64,000 nucleotides of DNA, taken from positions 1,116,001 through 1,180,000 of the forward strand of contig CAJGZL010000001.1 of NCBI GenBank assembly GCA_904846145.1, given 5' to 3'. Every line of letters starts with the position of its first letter. Position 1 is the stretch's first letter. Both the position numbers and the translations under genes were made by a program. The notes under the pieces were generated by a model. The model searched no databases. It saw only the letters and a program-made list of their open reading frames with translations, and was not told the DNA's origin. Shown here in pieces: positions 11,000 through 21,566 of the stretch. This stretch comes from Psychrobacter immobilis. GTDB lineage: Bacteria; Pseudomonadota; Gammaproteobacteria; Pseudomonadales; Moraxellaceae.

Positions 11000-11368
11000 T
11001 GTTAACTATCCTTTTTTTAAATCTCTACTCATATAAAGTAAAATTAGTGCTGAAATTTTAGGTGTTCAGTTTAGCACAAGCTAAAAGCTGTTTTTATAGC
11101 TCAATTGTCATAGCTAAAATTATCTACTATTACCTGTTTAGATAATCGCTACTTTTAGATAGCAATCCTGATTCAATTATTATCACCATACATAGTCGTG
11201 AAACATTTTATAGCAAAATATTGTTACACATTTTGATGGTTTCTTGGTTTAATAGCAGTAATGAAACTCATTTTTATCAGGTAGCTATAGTAGTCACCCA
11301 ATAATAATTATGACTACTGTTTATACCCTGTAAAAACGAGATCTTTTAAATGATTAAAAGGTTACGCT
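11000..11368. other. AT-rich intergenic region with divergent promoters expected
   Basis: About 370 bp between the divergent OsmC-type gene and rppH. It is AT-rich with no open frame of note, no clear operator palindrome and no RNA gene that I can recognise. It presumably holds both promoters. Confidence 0.5.
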
Positions 11369-11890
11369 ATGATAGATGCAGACGGCTTTCGCGCCAATGT
11401 CGGCATCATCTTGGCGAATACACAAGGACAAGTGCTATGGGCAAAACGCATTGGTCATAACGCTTGGCAGTTTCCTCAAGGTGGTATTGACCGTGGGGAG
11501 ACGCCAATGGATGCGATGTATCGAGAGCTCTGGGAAGAGGTCGGATTACACCCGCGTCATGTAGACTTACTGGCAGTTACCCAAGATTGGCTACGTTACC
11601 GTTTGCCCAATCGTTACGTGCGCCATGGACAACACCCTTTGTGTATTGGGCAAAAACAGAAGTGGTTTTTGCTGCGCTTAGATGAGCTGAACACTCAACA
11701 CATCCGCTTTGATGAAGGCAAGCCAGAATTTGACCATTGGCAATGGGTCAGCTACTGGTACCCCCTCGGACAAGTGATTCACTTTAAACGCGGAGTATAT
11801 CGCCGAGCTTTACAGGAGCTAGTACGTGAGCTACCGCTAAAGCAAGAGCTGATTATCCCAGAACAGGACAATCATTTACTGATGGATTAA
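11369..11890 (+). CDS. rppH: RNA pyrophosphohydrolase
   Basis: Nudix enzyme that removes pyrophosphate from the 5' end of mRNA and so triggers RNase E decay. The start [17 protein letters not shown] is typical. The Nudix box is [20 protein letters not shown] followed by VGL at about residues 37-59. RppH features are the substrate-binding [11 protein letters not shown] and the [22 protein letters not shown]-terminal region. 173 residues, normal length. A terminator follows. Confidence 0.96.
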   Translation: MIDADGFRANVGIILANTQGQVLWAKRIGHNAWQFPQGGIDRGETPMDAMYRELWEEVGLHPRHVDLLAVTQDWLRYRLPNRYVRHGQHPLCIGQKQKWFLLRLDELNTQHIRFDEGKPEFDHWQWVSYWYPLGQVIHFKRGVYRRALQELVRELPLKQELIIPEQDNHLLMD

Positions 11891-11920
11891 ATAGATGATT
11901 TGATTTATAAAGTAAAAACA

Positions 11921-11967
11921 CCTTTGTTAGGCGCTAGCATCTTTAGCGTTTAACAGAGGTTTTTTTA
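11921..11967 (+). terminator. Intrinsic terminator after rppH
   Basis: CCTTTGTTAGGCGCTA pairs with TAGCGTTTAACAGAGG around a short loop, followed by seven T. It lies 30 bp past the rppH stop. Confidence 0.85.
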
Positions 11968-12050
11968 TGTCTAATGCTGAGAGCACAATTCAAGAATTAT
12001 ATATCAAACCCAAAATATATGACTAAAAGTGCTCGACTCGTTTAGCTTTT

Positions 12051-12099
12051 GTAGGATGCGCTACGCCTACTATTAATGGTGCGATGGAGCGTACCCTAC
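12051..12099. repeat. Palindromic intergenic repeat, short GTAGGGTGC-type copy
   Basis: GTAGGATGCGCTACGCC, a 10-bp middle, then GGTGCGATGGAGCGTACCCTAC. The ends match those of the longer copy at 8823-8956. Confidence 0.65.
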
Positions 12100-12131
12100 G
12101 GCTTGATTCATCTGATAAATCTAAACATAAT

Positions 12132-12965
12132 TTAAAGATCGGTCGTTTCACGACTAATAAGTTGAGCTTTTAGTTCTGACTCATCAGCTTTTGTACAGCG
12201 TAGAGTTAAAATACTTTGCGTTCTAGTGCCATAGCTTGGCATTTTTATAGCGGTATCGTTTAAAACTATCGGTGCGATAAACACTGATGATAATGCTTGC
12301 TCAATTGGCTTTGCTACACCTGTTTTAGGTAATTTATTCTCAGGTGCCAATGTCTTATCAGACATCACGTCAAGGGCAGCATCTTGCCAATAATCTAAAC
12401 GGCTATCCTCACCTATTAACGGCAATACTTCTTGTCTTAAACGTCCGCGCAATTTTTCAGTTTTAAACCAACCCTCATCAGGCTGACCATTAGAGAACAC
12501 ATGCAGACCTGAGTGTAGCGCTGTTGGCGCATAGCCGCGATTATTGACGATAACCGCTTGCTTATCGTTGCCAATAATCAAATTAAAACCGGCATAATCT
12601 TGCAAATTTATTTGCCTTGCAAAAGCCATTGGTGATAAATCGCTGGTCAGAAAGTTGGTGACTAATTCACCGCGCGAGCGCTCATCTGCACTTGCTTGCA
12701 CGCCATCACGAAAGTTCAATACCGCGGCCCAACGTCCATTTTGTTCAGCAGTGACTTGATGTTGTTGTTGATACGATTGTTGCTGCTTTTGTCGATAGAC
12801 GCCTAGCCAAGTGCCACCACTTTGGCTATCACGACCCGCGTAGACTGGTTGATCTGACCACTGGTGTAAAGCCTGAGTTGGACGCTCAAGGAACTCATCA
12901 CGATTAGACAATAGTACCAGTGGTAGTTCATCAAACAGCTGCCAAGCAATGGCGACGATGCACAT
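12132..12965 (-). CDS. NRDE (TANGO2-like) family protein
   Basis: 277 residues beginning MCIVAIAWQ, with the family-naming LLSNRDEFLERPT and the YAGRDSQSGGTWLGV motif. The Cys2-containing N terminus and NRDE resemble N-terminal nucleophile hydrolases. TANGO2 relatives have been linked to haem handling, but the bacterial role is not settled. A Gln-rich insertion (QKQQQSYQQQHQ) at about residues 59-70 is unusual. The gene follows the DUF4139 gene on the same strand with a short gap, so the two may be co-transcribed. Confidence 0.82.
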   Translation of the reverse strand: MCIVAIAWQLFDELPLVLLSNRDEFLERPTQALHQWSDQPVYAGRDSQSGGTWLGVYRQKQQQSYQQQHQVTAEQNGRWAAVLNFRDGVQASADERSRGELVTNFLTSDLSPMAFARQINLQDYAGFNLIIGNDKQAVIVNNRGYAPTALHSGLHVFSNGQPDEGWFKTEKLRGRLRQEVLPLIGEDSRLDYWQDAALDVMSDKTLAPENKLPKTGVAKPIEQALSSVFIAPIVLNDTAIKMPSYGTRTQSILTLRCTKADESELKAQLISRETTDL

Positions 12966-12990
12966 AGTTATCCTTGTTTAGTTGTTTATT

Positions 12991-14649
12991 TTAATAGTTG
13001 CCTGTTAACGTTTTTTTAGCAGGATAACTCAGCTGATAGGTACTTTGCACCGTTTGCGACTGCTGACTTCGCAAGTTAAATTCCCAAGCGACTATGCCTT
13101 TATTATCATTCCAATCGCGCTCAGTCACTGGTGGTGTATAGGTCGCATTGACTTTGAGGTCATCATCACGACTGATCGGCTCACTACCTAATACTTGCAG
13201 GCGAATAGGGCGAGTGTGCTGATTGGTAAACTGATAAGCTTGGGTTTTGGTTAAAGTCTGGGTGCGATTAAATGCGCCTTGGTCGCCTTGCTTGTCTTCA
13301 TTAGCCAATTGCTTGACGATCATATTAGGGTCAATACCAAAACCGATCCCTTGCTCTTTTAGCAGCTGATAGCTGTAGCGCGACTGACCGATGTAGTTAT
13401 CGTCGCGGTACAACTGCAAGGAGCCATCGACCCAAGCTGGGGTCAAGAACGGTGCTGACGCATACCAATAGCCTGCCAGCTCAGCGCTTGGCGTACTACG
13501 AACCCAAACCTTACTAGGACCTGATTGCTCATCCAGCAAAGTCCGCACGCGGCGACCATCGCTAGGAATACTAATACGCTGTGGTAGCTTATATTCAATA
13601 ATGCCATTTTTATTCTGACTACTTACGGTAAAGCTAGGTAGCGGCGCCATACCAGCATCCATTGCATCAGCCTCAGACATTCGTCCAGAGACCACAACAG
13701 GTACGGGAGCATAAGCAGGTTCCATCATCGGCTGCACACTAACGGTTTTATTATTTTCTTCATACAGCCCTAATCGCGGCACGTTAGGCAATTGACCCGT
13801 GGTATTTTTATTAGGATTAACTGAGCTTAGCGTCAGGGGCACATTGATCCAGTTCTCACCCGTTTGCTGAGCAATGACAGCCGATGCGGTAATAGCCAAC
13901 TGCTCACTCTCAGTGTTAAGCCGCGCCTGATAGGTCGGCTGCCAACTCGCACCGCGCACTTGGTAATGTAGCTTAACGGAACTTGGGCTGCGACTGGCTG
14001 TACGTACACTGACTTGGGTCACATTATTACGAGTAGAGGTCGTGCTGCCAGCCATCAGCTGATTGAGAGCATCCTGCGCCCGAGCTTGGCGCTGCTGAAT
14101 ATCTAATATTTTCTTATTAATAGCAGTGGCCTGAGTATCTAAGTCGCGCACATTATTAGCAAGCGTACCATCGATACTGATTTGCGTCACTTTAGCTAAG
14201 TTTTGCAAATAGACTTTAGTTAAATAAGCGGCTTCTAATTCGGCATTAATATCTGCTAGATTATCTTGTCCAGTTTGTACTTTTGCGTCACCTTGATACT
14301 GACACTGCGCGGCCTGCTCCCCGCTCAAGTCCTCAATACTGACTTCACCGATATTGACGTTAGCAGCTGCTTGCACGCTCAAACTATCTTTATCTATAAA
14401 TGGTGATAAACAAGAGAATACCAGCGTCTGCTCGCCGCTGCCATTGATCGGCAGTGCTCTAGTAACGCTAGCAAGACCCTGATAGATAGTGACTTGCTCA
14501 ACTTGGCTGTTAGCAGCTTGGATACTAGGGCTAATCATAGCCAGCGCAACGCTAGACAAGAGCCCTGCTGCCAATCGTTTATCATTAATGAGTTGCTGAT
14601 TTTTTGTATTCATTACAGTCAAAATCTTTGTTGATTGAAGCTTTTGCAT
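12991..14649 (-). CDS. DUF4139 domain-containing exported protein
   Basis: 552 residues. The hydrophobic segment AAGLLSSVALAMISPSIQAA near residue 30 looks like a signal peptide with cleavage after QAA. The DUF4140-type N-terminal region (VEQVTIYQGLASVTRALPI) is followed by a predicted coiled coil (about 130-200) and the DUF4139 beta-rich C-terminal half (VKLHYQVRGASWQPTYQARL). I keep the start at 14649 because GAGGAAG lies at good distance; a start 12 codons in would shorten the leader. Exact function unknown; relatives are annotated MuiA-like mucoidy inhibitors on thin evidence. Confidence 0.8.
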   Translation of the reverse strand: MQKLQSTKILTVMNTKNQQLINDKRLAAGLLSSVALAMISPSIQAANSQVEQVTIYQGLASVTRALPINGSGEQTLVFSCLSPFIDKDSLSVQAAANVNIGEVSIEDLSGEQAAQCQYQGDAKVQTGQDNLADINAELEAAYLTKVYLQNLAKVTQISIDGTLANNVRDLDTQATAINKKILDIQQRQARAQDALNQLMAGSTTSTRNNVTQVSVRTASRSPSSVKLHYQVRGASWQPTYQARLNTESEQLAITASAVIAQQTGENWINVPLTLSSVNPNKNTTGQLPNVPRLGLYEENNKTVSVQPMMEPAYAPVPVVVSGRMSEADAMDAGMAPLPSFTVSSQNKNGIIEYKLPQRISIPSDGRRVRTLLDEQSGPSKVWVRSTPSAELAGYWYASAPFLTPAWVDGSLQLYRDDNYIGQSRYSYQLLKEQGIGFGIDPNMIVKQLANEDKQGDQGAFNRTQTLTKTQAYQFTNQHTRPIRLQVLGSEPISRDDDLKVNATYTPPVTERDWNDNKGIVAWEFNLRSQQSQTVQSTYQLSYPAKKTLTGNY

Positions 14650-14794
14650 AAATACTTCCTCAAAATTTAAGAGCCGTTTTTCTATACTAGCGGTTTTTTA
14701 TAGCCTTTGCTATTCATTGCATTATGCTAGTGTTCGTTCAAGTCGAATTTTGCTATTATAGTCAGCACTTTACTACCCTATTTAAGACACTTTT

Positions 14795-15679
14795 ATGATC
14801 ATTCATCCCCAGTACGATCCCGTAGCCCTGTCTATGGGCCCAGTCGAAGTACACTGGTACGGCTTAATGTATTTGTTGGCCTTTGCAGCCGCTTACGGTT
14901 TGGCTTGGTATCGCAGCACCAAACGCGATAACTGGTCGACAGATATGGTCTCAGACTTAGTGTTTTTTGGTGCGCTTGGGGTGATATTAGGCGGTCGTAT
15001 CGGCTACGTCTTATTTTATCAATTCGGTGAATTATTACAAAACCCAGCTTATCTGTTTAAAGTTTGGGAAGGCGGCATGTCCTTTCACGGCGGCTTAATT
15101 GGCGTTGGTCTTGGCATGTTGTATTTTGCCCGTAAATATAAAAAGACCCCATTTCAAGTGCTCGACTTTATCGTACCTTGTGTACCGACAGGGTTATTAT
15201 TCGGTCGTATAGGTAACTATATCAATGGCGAGCTATGGGGACGTGTCTCTGATGGCGGCTATAATTGGCTGACCTATTTTCCGCAAGCGGCGCAAGCTGA
15301 TTTGGCATTACTACAGACCAATCCTGCGCTCCAACAGCTAGTCACTGAGGTTAATGGCCAAGCGCTACTGCCACGCCATCCCTCACAGCTTTATCAAGCG
15401 CTAACCGAAGGCCTACTACTGTTCCTACTCTTGTGGTGGTACTCAAGCAAGCCGCGTCCGCGTATGGCCGTCACTGGCGTCTTTATGCTCAGTTATGGCT
15501 TTAGTCGCTTTATCGTCGAATTCTTCCGTCAGCCCGATGCTGATCAAGGCTTTATCTTGTTAGGCTGGGTGACTAAAGGGCAGATATTGAGTGCGCCAAT
15601 GATTATCATCGGCATTTTCTTAATTATTTACGCTTACAAGCGCGATATTTATGACTGGGGTCGCCAGTCGGCTTATTAA
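14795..15679 (+). CDS. lgt: Prolipoprotein diacylglyceryl transferase
   Basis: Inner-membrane enzyme that adds diacylglycerol to the lipobox cysteine, the first step of lipoprotein maturation. Signature regions: VHWYGLMYLLAFAAAY, GGRIGYVLFY, GGMSFHGGLIGV, the Lgt signature GRIGNYINGELWGR, RHPSQLYQALTEG and SRFIVEFFRQPD. 294 residues with about seven membrane segments. Next to thyA as in most gammaproteobacteria (lgt-thyA-folA). Confidence 0.97.
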   Translation: MIIHPQYDPVALSMGPVEVHWYGLMYLLAFAAAYGLAWYRSTKRDNWSTDMVSDLVFFGALGVILGGRIGYVLFYQFGELLQNPAYLFKVWEGGMSFHGGLIGVGLGMLYFARKYKKTPFQVLDFIVPCVPTGLLFGRIGNYINGELWGRVSDGGYNWLTYFPQAAQADLALLQTNPALQQLVTEVNGQALLPRHPSQLYQALTEGLLLFLLLWWYSSKPRPRMAVTGVFMLSYGFSRFIVEFFRQPDADQGFILLGWVTKGQILSAPMIIIGIFLIIYAYKRDIYDWGRQSAY

Positions 15680-15781
15680 GATGTTTTGAAACTGAGGTAG
15701 CTTGAAATTGAGTAATATTGAAAGTAAATGATGTTGAAAGTAAGTGATATTAAAACCAAAGATTATGGAATTTGAAAAGTC

Positions 15782-16411
15782 ATGATTACTACGAAGAATG
15801 AAGCGGCTTACCTTGATTTGTTAAGGCTCGTACTGGCTGAGGGTACTGAAAAAGGCGATCGTACAGGTACAGGTACGTTAAGTCATTTTGGGGCACAATT
15901 ACGCTTTGACTTGCAGGCGGGCTTTCCGCTAATGACCACCAAAAAGGTACACTTTAAGTCCATCGCTTATGAGCTACTATGGTTTTTGAGTGGTAGCACT
16001 CATGTCGATTATTTACAACAGAATAACGTACGTATCTGGAATGAATGGGCAACGGGTGAGCAGACTGCGCGCTTTAATCGCGTTGAAGGTGATTTAGGGC
16101 CTATATATGGTCATCAATGGCGTAATTATGGCGCTAGTAAAACAGCTACTGGATACAATCAGGATGGTGTTGATCAAATCACTGACGTCATTGAGCAGAT
16201 AAAAACCAATCCTAATTCGCGGCGCTTGATTGTCTCAGGTTGGAATCCAGCTGAGGCCAATCAGGTCGCATTGCCACCTTGTCATACCCTATTTCAATTC
16301 TTTGTCGCGGACAACAAGCTCTCTTGCCAGCTATATCAACGCTCAGCAGATTTATTCTTATTATACCCCCATAACAATAATGCACAATACGGAGTAATAG
16401 ATCGTATATAA
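15782..16411 (+). pseudogene. thyA: Thymidylate synthase, 5' part of the host gene, cut by the island
   Basis: Codons 1-193 of the chromosomal thyA (15782-16360). It includes the dUMP-binding arginine region ([12 protein letters not shown]), the TTKKVHFKS segment, the catalytic cysteine ([12 protein letters not shown]) and the second phosphate-binding arginine ([11 protein letters not shown]). Homology stops after ADLFL; 17 unrelated codons follow to a stop at 16411. The missing C terminus (GVPFNIASY onward) is at 59362-59640. Joining 16360 to 59362 restores a 285-residue frame without a shift. The fragment lacks the uracil-binding asparagine and the His-x-Tyr segment, so it should be inactive. 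Confidence 0.95.
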
Positions 16412-16440
16412 TGCAATACATAACTTAGTCTATGTATTGA
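16355..16440. other. Left attachment site and subterminal repeats of the island (attL)
   Basis: The core TTCTTA (16355-16360) is the last thyA-like sequence. Just inside, TTATACCCCC...ATGCACAA (16361-16387) is an imperfect inverted copy of the right end. A palindrome follows: CAATACATA (16414-16422), 8-bp spacer, TATGTATTG (16431-16439), directly before intA. Probable recombinase arm sites or an operator for the recombination operon. Confidence 0.8.
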
Positions 16441-16444
16441 GATA

Positions 16445-17689
16445 GTGATTATTATGGATGTTAAAGTTTGTTTTGATACAAAGTTAGATTTATCTAAGTC
16501 TTGTTTACTCAATGAGATTCCAAATTTATCATTGAACAAAACCGTAACAGTGAATGGTGTTGGAGTATTTGATGATGATGGCAAGATCCTTCCTCTTGTT
16601 TCTGAGTATTTGTCGTATCGAACCAAACATCAAATAATCTCTTATAAATCAGCAGTTACTTATGGTAGAAACCTAAGCTACTTCTTAAGTTATATTCGTA
16701 GTCGTCCAGATTATGATGACAGTGAATCTGATGAAGTATTTATTACAGTTCCAAAATACGTAATTCAAGAATACCTGACATTTTTAATCCGTGAAGACCA
16801 TAAGAACTCATCTACTGTTAGAAGTCGAGATGAGACAATACATGCCTTCATCGAATACCTTTGTAGCCCTACAGAAGACCGTGATAAGCTTAGACAAGAT
16901 AACCCATATAGCGATGGCTTGCTATCAAAACCACCAAAGCGCACACCGATTAGCTCTTGCACACTTGATGACCTTTTCATATTGATTGAATTTACTGATT
17001 CAGAACGAGAAAGAGCTTTACTCCAGTTTTTATACGACTCTGGCTTACGTCGTTCAGAACTACCTAGAGTTACTCTTCAAGACTTTAAAGATATTACTAG
17101 CCTTAATTCTGAAAAATATATTTCCCGCGATACTGACCTGCCTATTCATCCCGACTATGTATCTTTGAAAGTTAAAGGAAGTAAGGGCCGTGGTAATCAA
17201 ATTAAGCCACGCTGGACTTTGCTTAGCTTAGTAACTATCAAACGTGTGGAAAAATACCACGCATCTCCCTTGTATAAAAAATACGCTCGTAAATATTTAA
17301 AGCCGTCTGAAACACCAGCGTTCCTTAATGCTGAAGGCACTCCTTACACCCCAAATTCAATCAGTAAGCTACTTGAACGTATAAGTAAACGCGCAATCAA
17401 ACACGGTCGACTCAATCGACTGATTTCTCCCCACAAGCTACGGCATGGCAACGCTTATTCAATACTACAGTCAAAGGATTTAGGGTCTAACTATGTAGAT
17501 CGGCTTGCTATTGTGCAGAATTGCTTAGGCCACAACCATCCTAGTACTACACAGATATACACTAATATCCCTCAAGATATCTACAAGAGCATGTGTGACG
17601 AGAATGGTGATACATTAACCAAAGCTGAGAAAATGAAGCGCTTATCTGAACAGACACAGTTAAGAATTGGCATTAAGGACATCAAATGA
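16445..17689 (+). CDS. intA: Tyrosine recombinase, IntA of an SE-type element
   Basis: 414 residues. An N-terminal SAM-like DNA-binding domain (about 65-150) precedes the catalytic domain. Catalytic residues are visible: first Arg in SGLRRSELPRV, Lys in the SLKVKGSKGRG beta-hairpin, HKLRHG (His/Arg), CLGHNHPSTT and the nucleophile Tyr in TQIYTNIP. The set looks complete. The start may be GTG at 16445 or ATG at 16454. It overlaps the next gene by 4 bp (ATGA). It should cut and join the island ends together with IntB. The gene lies about 85 bp inside the left end and reads inward. Confidence 0.9.
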   Translation: MIIMDVKVCFDTKLDLSKSCLLNEIPNLSLNKTVTVNGVGVFDDDGKILPLVSEYLSYRTKHQIISYKSAVTYGRNLSYFLSYIRSRPDYDDSESDEVFITVPKYVIQEYLTFLIREDHKNSSTVRSRDETIHAFIEYLCSPTEDRDKLRQDNPYSDGLLSKPPKRTPISSCTLDDLFILIEFTDSERERALLQFLYDSGLRRSELPRVTLQDFKDITSLNSEKYISRDTDLPIHPDYVSLKVKGSKGRGNQIKPRWTLLSLVTIKRVEKYHASPLYKKYARKYLKPSETPAFLNAEGTPYTPNSISKLLERISKRAIKHGRLNRLISPHKLRHGNAYSILQSKDLGSNYVDRLAIVQNCLGHNHPSTTQIYTNIPQDIYKSMCDENGDTLTKAEKMKRLSEQTQLRIGIKDIK

Positions 17690-20139
17690 AAAACATTGGA
17701 ATAACCATTGATGAGATTCATGAGGATTTTCCTGAGCCAGGAACTTTAGGTACAGACTTTAAGAACGTTGAAGAAAAACAACCGATTAAAGACGCCGAAG
17801 CAGCTGTTATAGAATGGGTATCGAAAACAGCTGGAGATAAAGAATCACTATGGGAAATACCAATTAGTAAAGCGGATAATACTTTAGGCTTCAGTGTAGC
17901 TGTTAAGCATATTCAGAGTGCTGTAGGTGTCTCATACTCTGTTGCACAAAAATATAGGGGTCTTACTACTCCTTTAATTGAAAGGATGATTGAAGAAGGG
18001 ATTCTAGTAATACCAAGTGAAAGCTACGAAGCGGCTGGCATCGAAAACACTAGAAAACTTTTGAATTGGTACAGAAAGCTAACTGTAGAGGAAAAGCACA
18101 CTTTACCTATTTTCGGCAACAAAATTTCGATAGGAAAAATGTCTCCAGAACAACTACCTATAAAAAAAGAATCCTTAAGATTTAATGTTGTTAAAGATTC
18201 TTGGGAATTCATTCACAAAGACTTAGAAAAAATTGGAATTATTGATCCAAATTATAAAAGCGTTGCTGAAAGAACAAGCGAAGCGAATGTCAATAGAATA
18301 AATCATAGTGAAAGTCAGATAGAGCGTTTTCATAGACTCGCAGCAAGAGAGCTAAATGCAGCTGATGACTTCTTCCCTCCTTCAAAATTAGAACCGTTTA
18401 TTCAGGTTGAGCAACTGTTTGCTTGTAGTAGCAAAACTGTCTCTTCAAAATCAGGCAAGAGTAATTATAGAGTTGCGAGTAGTTCATTTATAGAGTTCTT
18501 ATCTAAACTGTATGGAAATAAACCCTTTAGAATCGTAACAACTTTTGATGAATACCTATTATCTAGATATCGGAAATATTTAGAGGGCAAGGTAATAAAT
18601 AAAGAAATATCAAGTCATCATGCAAATACAGTTTTGAGTTCAGTCCGTATAACATTGAATCGGCTGACTCAAGTACGCGATATAGAATATAGCTTTTTCA
18701 ATATAAATGGATTTGCTACAACTAGAGAAACAGATGTTAAAAAGCCATTTACAATGAACGAGCGACTTCGAATATTAGAGGCTATTGAAAAAGGATTGAG
18801 CGAATCTAGAAAAGCCCTCAAACCTTATAAGAAAACGGGTTTAGGTAGCAATCCTTTGGACGAAAAGGGTTCAGTCATTAGAGGCCTTTCGACACTAGAG
18901 AATGCGCGATGGCTCTTTGAAAACCGCTTAATGTGTAAGCCAGTTCATTATAATACAGCTAAATCACCTATTGAAAAGTCTTTCTTAAGAATTATTAATG
19001 ATTCAGATAAGGGTTTGATAGAGGTATACAACGACTGGGGCATTACCCCAATGATAAATATGGATACACTAACGCCTTACGTTTTAAGGCTTGCTCAAAT
19101 TACTGGTTTAAATGCAAATCCTTTACTTTCTCTTGATATAAACGATTATGTAGATTCCCATCCGGCAACATCGCGGCCTTGTCTTAGATATTGGAAAGAA
19201 AGGTCTGATGGTCATAAAGAATACCACCTCGATCTTTTTAATGCAGAACTGACATGGCTTACGTCATCTCAAGCTAAGTCTATAAAAATTATTTTTGAAG
19301 AATTAGTCCAATTGACGAGTAGTTTTCGACAAGACATTGAAGATAATGCTTTTAAAGATAGGTTGTTTATCTATCAGTCGAATAGTACAAAAAAGCACGG
19401 CAGAGTATCTCCACTATTAGGAAACAAAGAAAAAAATACAGAAGCATTGGGAGCTAGTTTGTCCAGGTTTGTTAAGAAATATAATTTAAAAAATGATGCA
19501 GGAGATCCCCTAACTCTTACAATAAGTCGCTTTAGACCAACATTTGTTAGTGAGATGCTTAGAAATGGCGTAACTGTACGTGAAATTCAACTCATGTTGG
19601 GTCACTCCTCACTCCAAACAACTCTCGGTTATATAGATTCTCTAGATTTTAACTCCATGAGTAGAATGAAGATAAATGATGAATTAGAAGAGATACATCA
19701 ATCGACTCTGGATAAAAAAGTTGAGAAAGTGCCAGAAGATATAGAGTCCAAAAAAAATGATGAGTTGGTAACAACCTTTCATACTCCTCTAGCTGAATGC
19801 AGAAATATTTTTGACCCACCAGATTTTGTAAAAAATCTTTCATCCTACATACCTGGTACTCCATGCTCACAATATAACAAATGTTTGGGTTGTGACAATG
19901 TCATTATTACAGCTAAGAATCTGCCTGAAATTTTTGCAATGAAGCGTGACTATACGCTTTTGAAAGAGCACTCCCGTGTCATGGATACACCCTATGGGCA
20001 TGTTATTTCAGAGAATTTAGAACTGATAAAAGGTATTACAGAACCTGAACTATCTAATTTTTCCTTAGAAGAATTAGAAAATGGACGGCGTTTAGCAGAA
20101 TACATTGAAACGACCACACTAGTTGATGGAGTAATCTAA
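17686..20139 (+). CDS. tfp: Large tyrosine-recombinase-fold protein (Tfp-like), catalytic residues partly lost
   Basis: 817 residues. A core-binding domain (about 220-330, RLAARELNAADDFF onward) precedes a C-terminal recombinase fold. That fold ends in LTISRFRPTF...MLGHSSLQTTLGYID, which keeps the second Arg, LGH and Tyr positions. The first catalytic Arg position reads TGLNANPLLSL (Asn instead of Arg), and the usual His before the second Arg is Ser, so strand cleavage is doubtful. A Cys cluster follows (PCSQYNKCLGC, about 715-725), a possible zinc site. The position between two recombinases matches tfp of SE elements. Overlap with intB is 1 bp (TAATG). Confidence 0.82.
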   Translation: MKNIGITIDEIHEDFPEPGTLGTDFKNVEEKQPIKDAEAAVIEWVSKTAGDKESLWEIPISKADNTLGFSVAVKHIQSAVGVSYSVAQKYRGLTTPLIERMIEEGILVIPSESYEAAGIENTRKLLNWYRKLTVEEKHTLPIFGNKISIGKMSPEQLPIKKESLRFNVVKDSWEFIHKDLEKIGIIDPNYKSVAERTSEANVNRINHSESQIERFHRLAARELNAADDFFPPSKLEPFIQVEQLFACSSKTVSSKSGKSNYRVASSSFIEFLSKLYGNKPFRIVTTFDEYLLSRYRKYLEGKVINKEISSHHANTVLSSVRITLNRLTQVRDIEYSFFNINGFATTRETDVKKPFTMNERLRILEAIEKGLSESRKALKPYKKTGLGSNPLDEKGSVIRGLSTLENARWLFENRLMCKPVHYNTAKSPIEKSFLRIINDSDKGLIEVYNDWGITPMINMDTLTPYVLRLAQITGLNANPLLSLDINDYVDSHPATSRPCLRYWKERSDGHKEYHLDLFNAELTWLTSSQAKSIKIIFEELVQLTSSFRQDIEDNAFKDRLFIYQSNSTKKHGRVSPLLGNKEKNTEALGASLSRFVKKYNLKNDAGDPLTLTISRFRPTFVSEMLRNGVTVREIQLMLGHSSLQTTLGYIDSLDFNSMSRMKINDELEEIHQSTLDKKVEKVPEDIESKKNDELVTTFHTPLAECRNIFDPPDFVKNLSSYIPGTPCSQYNKCLGCDNVIITAKNLPEIFAMKRDYTLLKEHSRVMDTPYGHVISENLELIKGITEPELSNFSLEELENGRRLAEYIETTTLVDGVI

Positions 20140-21566
20140 TGGACGATGAAAAAAAGCTGAATGTATTAACAGGTTTTGCAGAACATCGTTTATATGTTTT
20201 AGATGCTCTAGACCATGCTACAGTTCAAAAGAAGAAGCACCTTCAAAATAATTACACAGATGACATAGAGTATGTGACGTACCTTATGGACAAACCTGTA
20301 TCGAAATTATCAAAGTTTTCTGACGACTTTTGGGACTTTAATGACGACTATCCTAATGCTGCACGAAATGTTCAGGGCGCAAAGCTCCGCATTAGTTTTT
20401 CAAAGTATACAGATATCCCAAGATTCGTTTTAATAGAAATAAAAATCATATTCGAGTTGGCCTTGCTAAACAATTCGATTTTCAAGCTTCAAAGTAAGGA
20501 AGGCCAAAGTCGAACAAAAAAAGTCTTAAAAGCAAACTCTTTAATTACAATTTTTGAAAATGGATTAACGTTTATTAATGAAATATTTAAACAGGCATCT
20601 CATGAGCTAGGCTATGAGTTTGTTCAGGAAAAAATCAGAACACTCTCCGATATAACACCCGAACTGTATTCCAAAGCTGCTGAAAACTATGATCGCGTAA
20701 AAGGTGTGGAGCTAGATAAATTTTTCAAATATCTACGCAGCCCGGCTTCTGTCAAGTATGTATTTGAAAAACCTATCGCTTATGTAGAGTTAAATAGCCT
20801 GAAATGGAAGAAACTTGCTAATACTAATACTTCGAAAAAAGAACAAGTACTGCCAGATCTGGTATTTGAATCTCTCTCGAAAATGGCTTCCTTTATCATA
20901 GTGGACTTTTTAAACGCTACAGGAGCTTCAGCAAAGATATCAGATCCTAACTCCTTAGAAAGATTTAATACAAGCAACCACGTTTCATGGGCAAACGAAG
21001 AAGGAGTAACCCACGAAATTTTAAATGCTTATATTGCTATGAGATTAGGAACTAAAGGCTATCCTTCAAGTTTCATTACAAACATAATTGAACCCTATGA
21101 TTGGATGCTCAAAAAAGACTCTAGTGTCATGGGTGGACGAACTTTACGTAACGCATTGAAAAAACGTGGTTACAAGTTAGATAATCTTAGAGAATACTTT
21201 AACCTCGTAGCGTATGCCTGCGCGTATTTAGTGGGTCAATATACAGGTATGAGACCATCTGAACTATCAGAAATAAGAGTTCAGGATTGTTCGTGCTTAA
21301 TTCAAAGTGACTCCGTCTGGCTGATTGAAAGTACGGTCAAAAAGCATAAAGATGAAGTTAGTACAGGTTTGTTTGACGACAGATGGGTAGCTATACCAAT
21401 TGTTAAGGATGCAGTATTAGCAGCTTCGTATATCTCAAAAATTAAGGCGTCGCCCTACTTAATTTCTAATGTAGATACTGTTAAACCTGATAACTCCCCC
21501 CTGAGCTATGCTGAAAAAACTGTAGAACCAAACTTGGTAAACTAACGACTCAATGAGGAGTTTATC

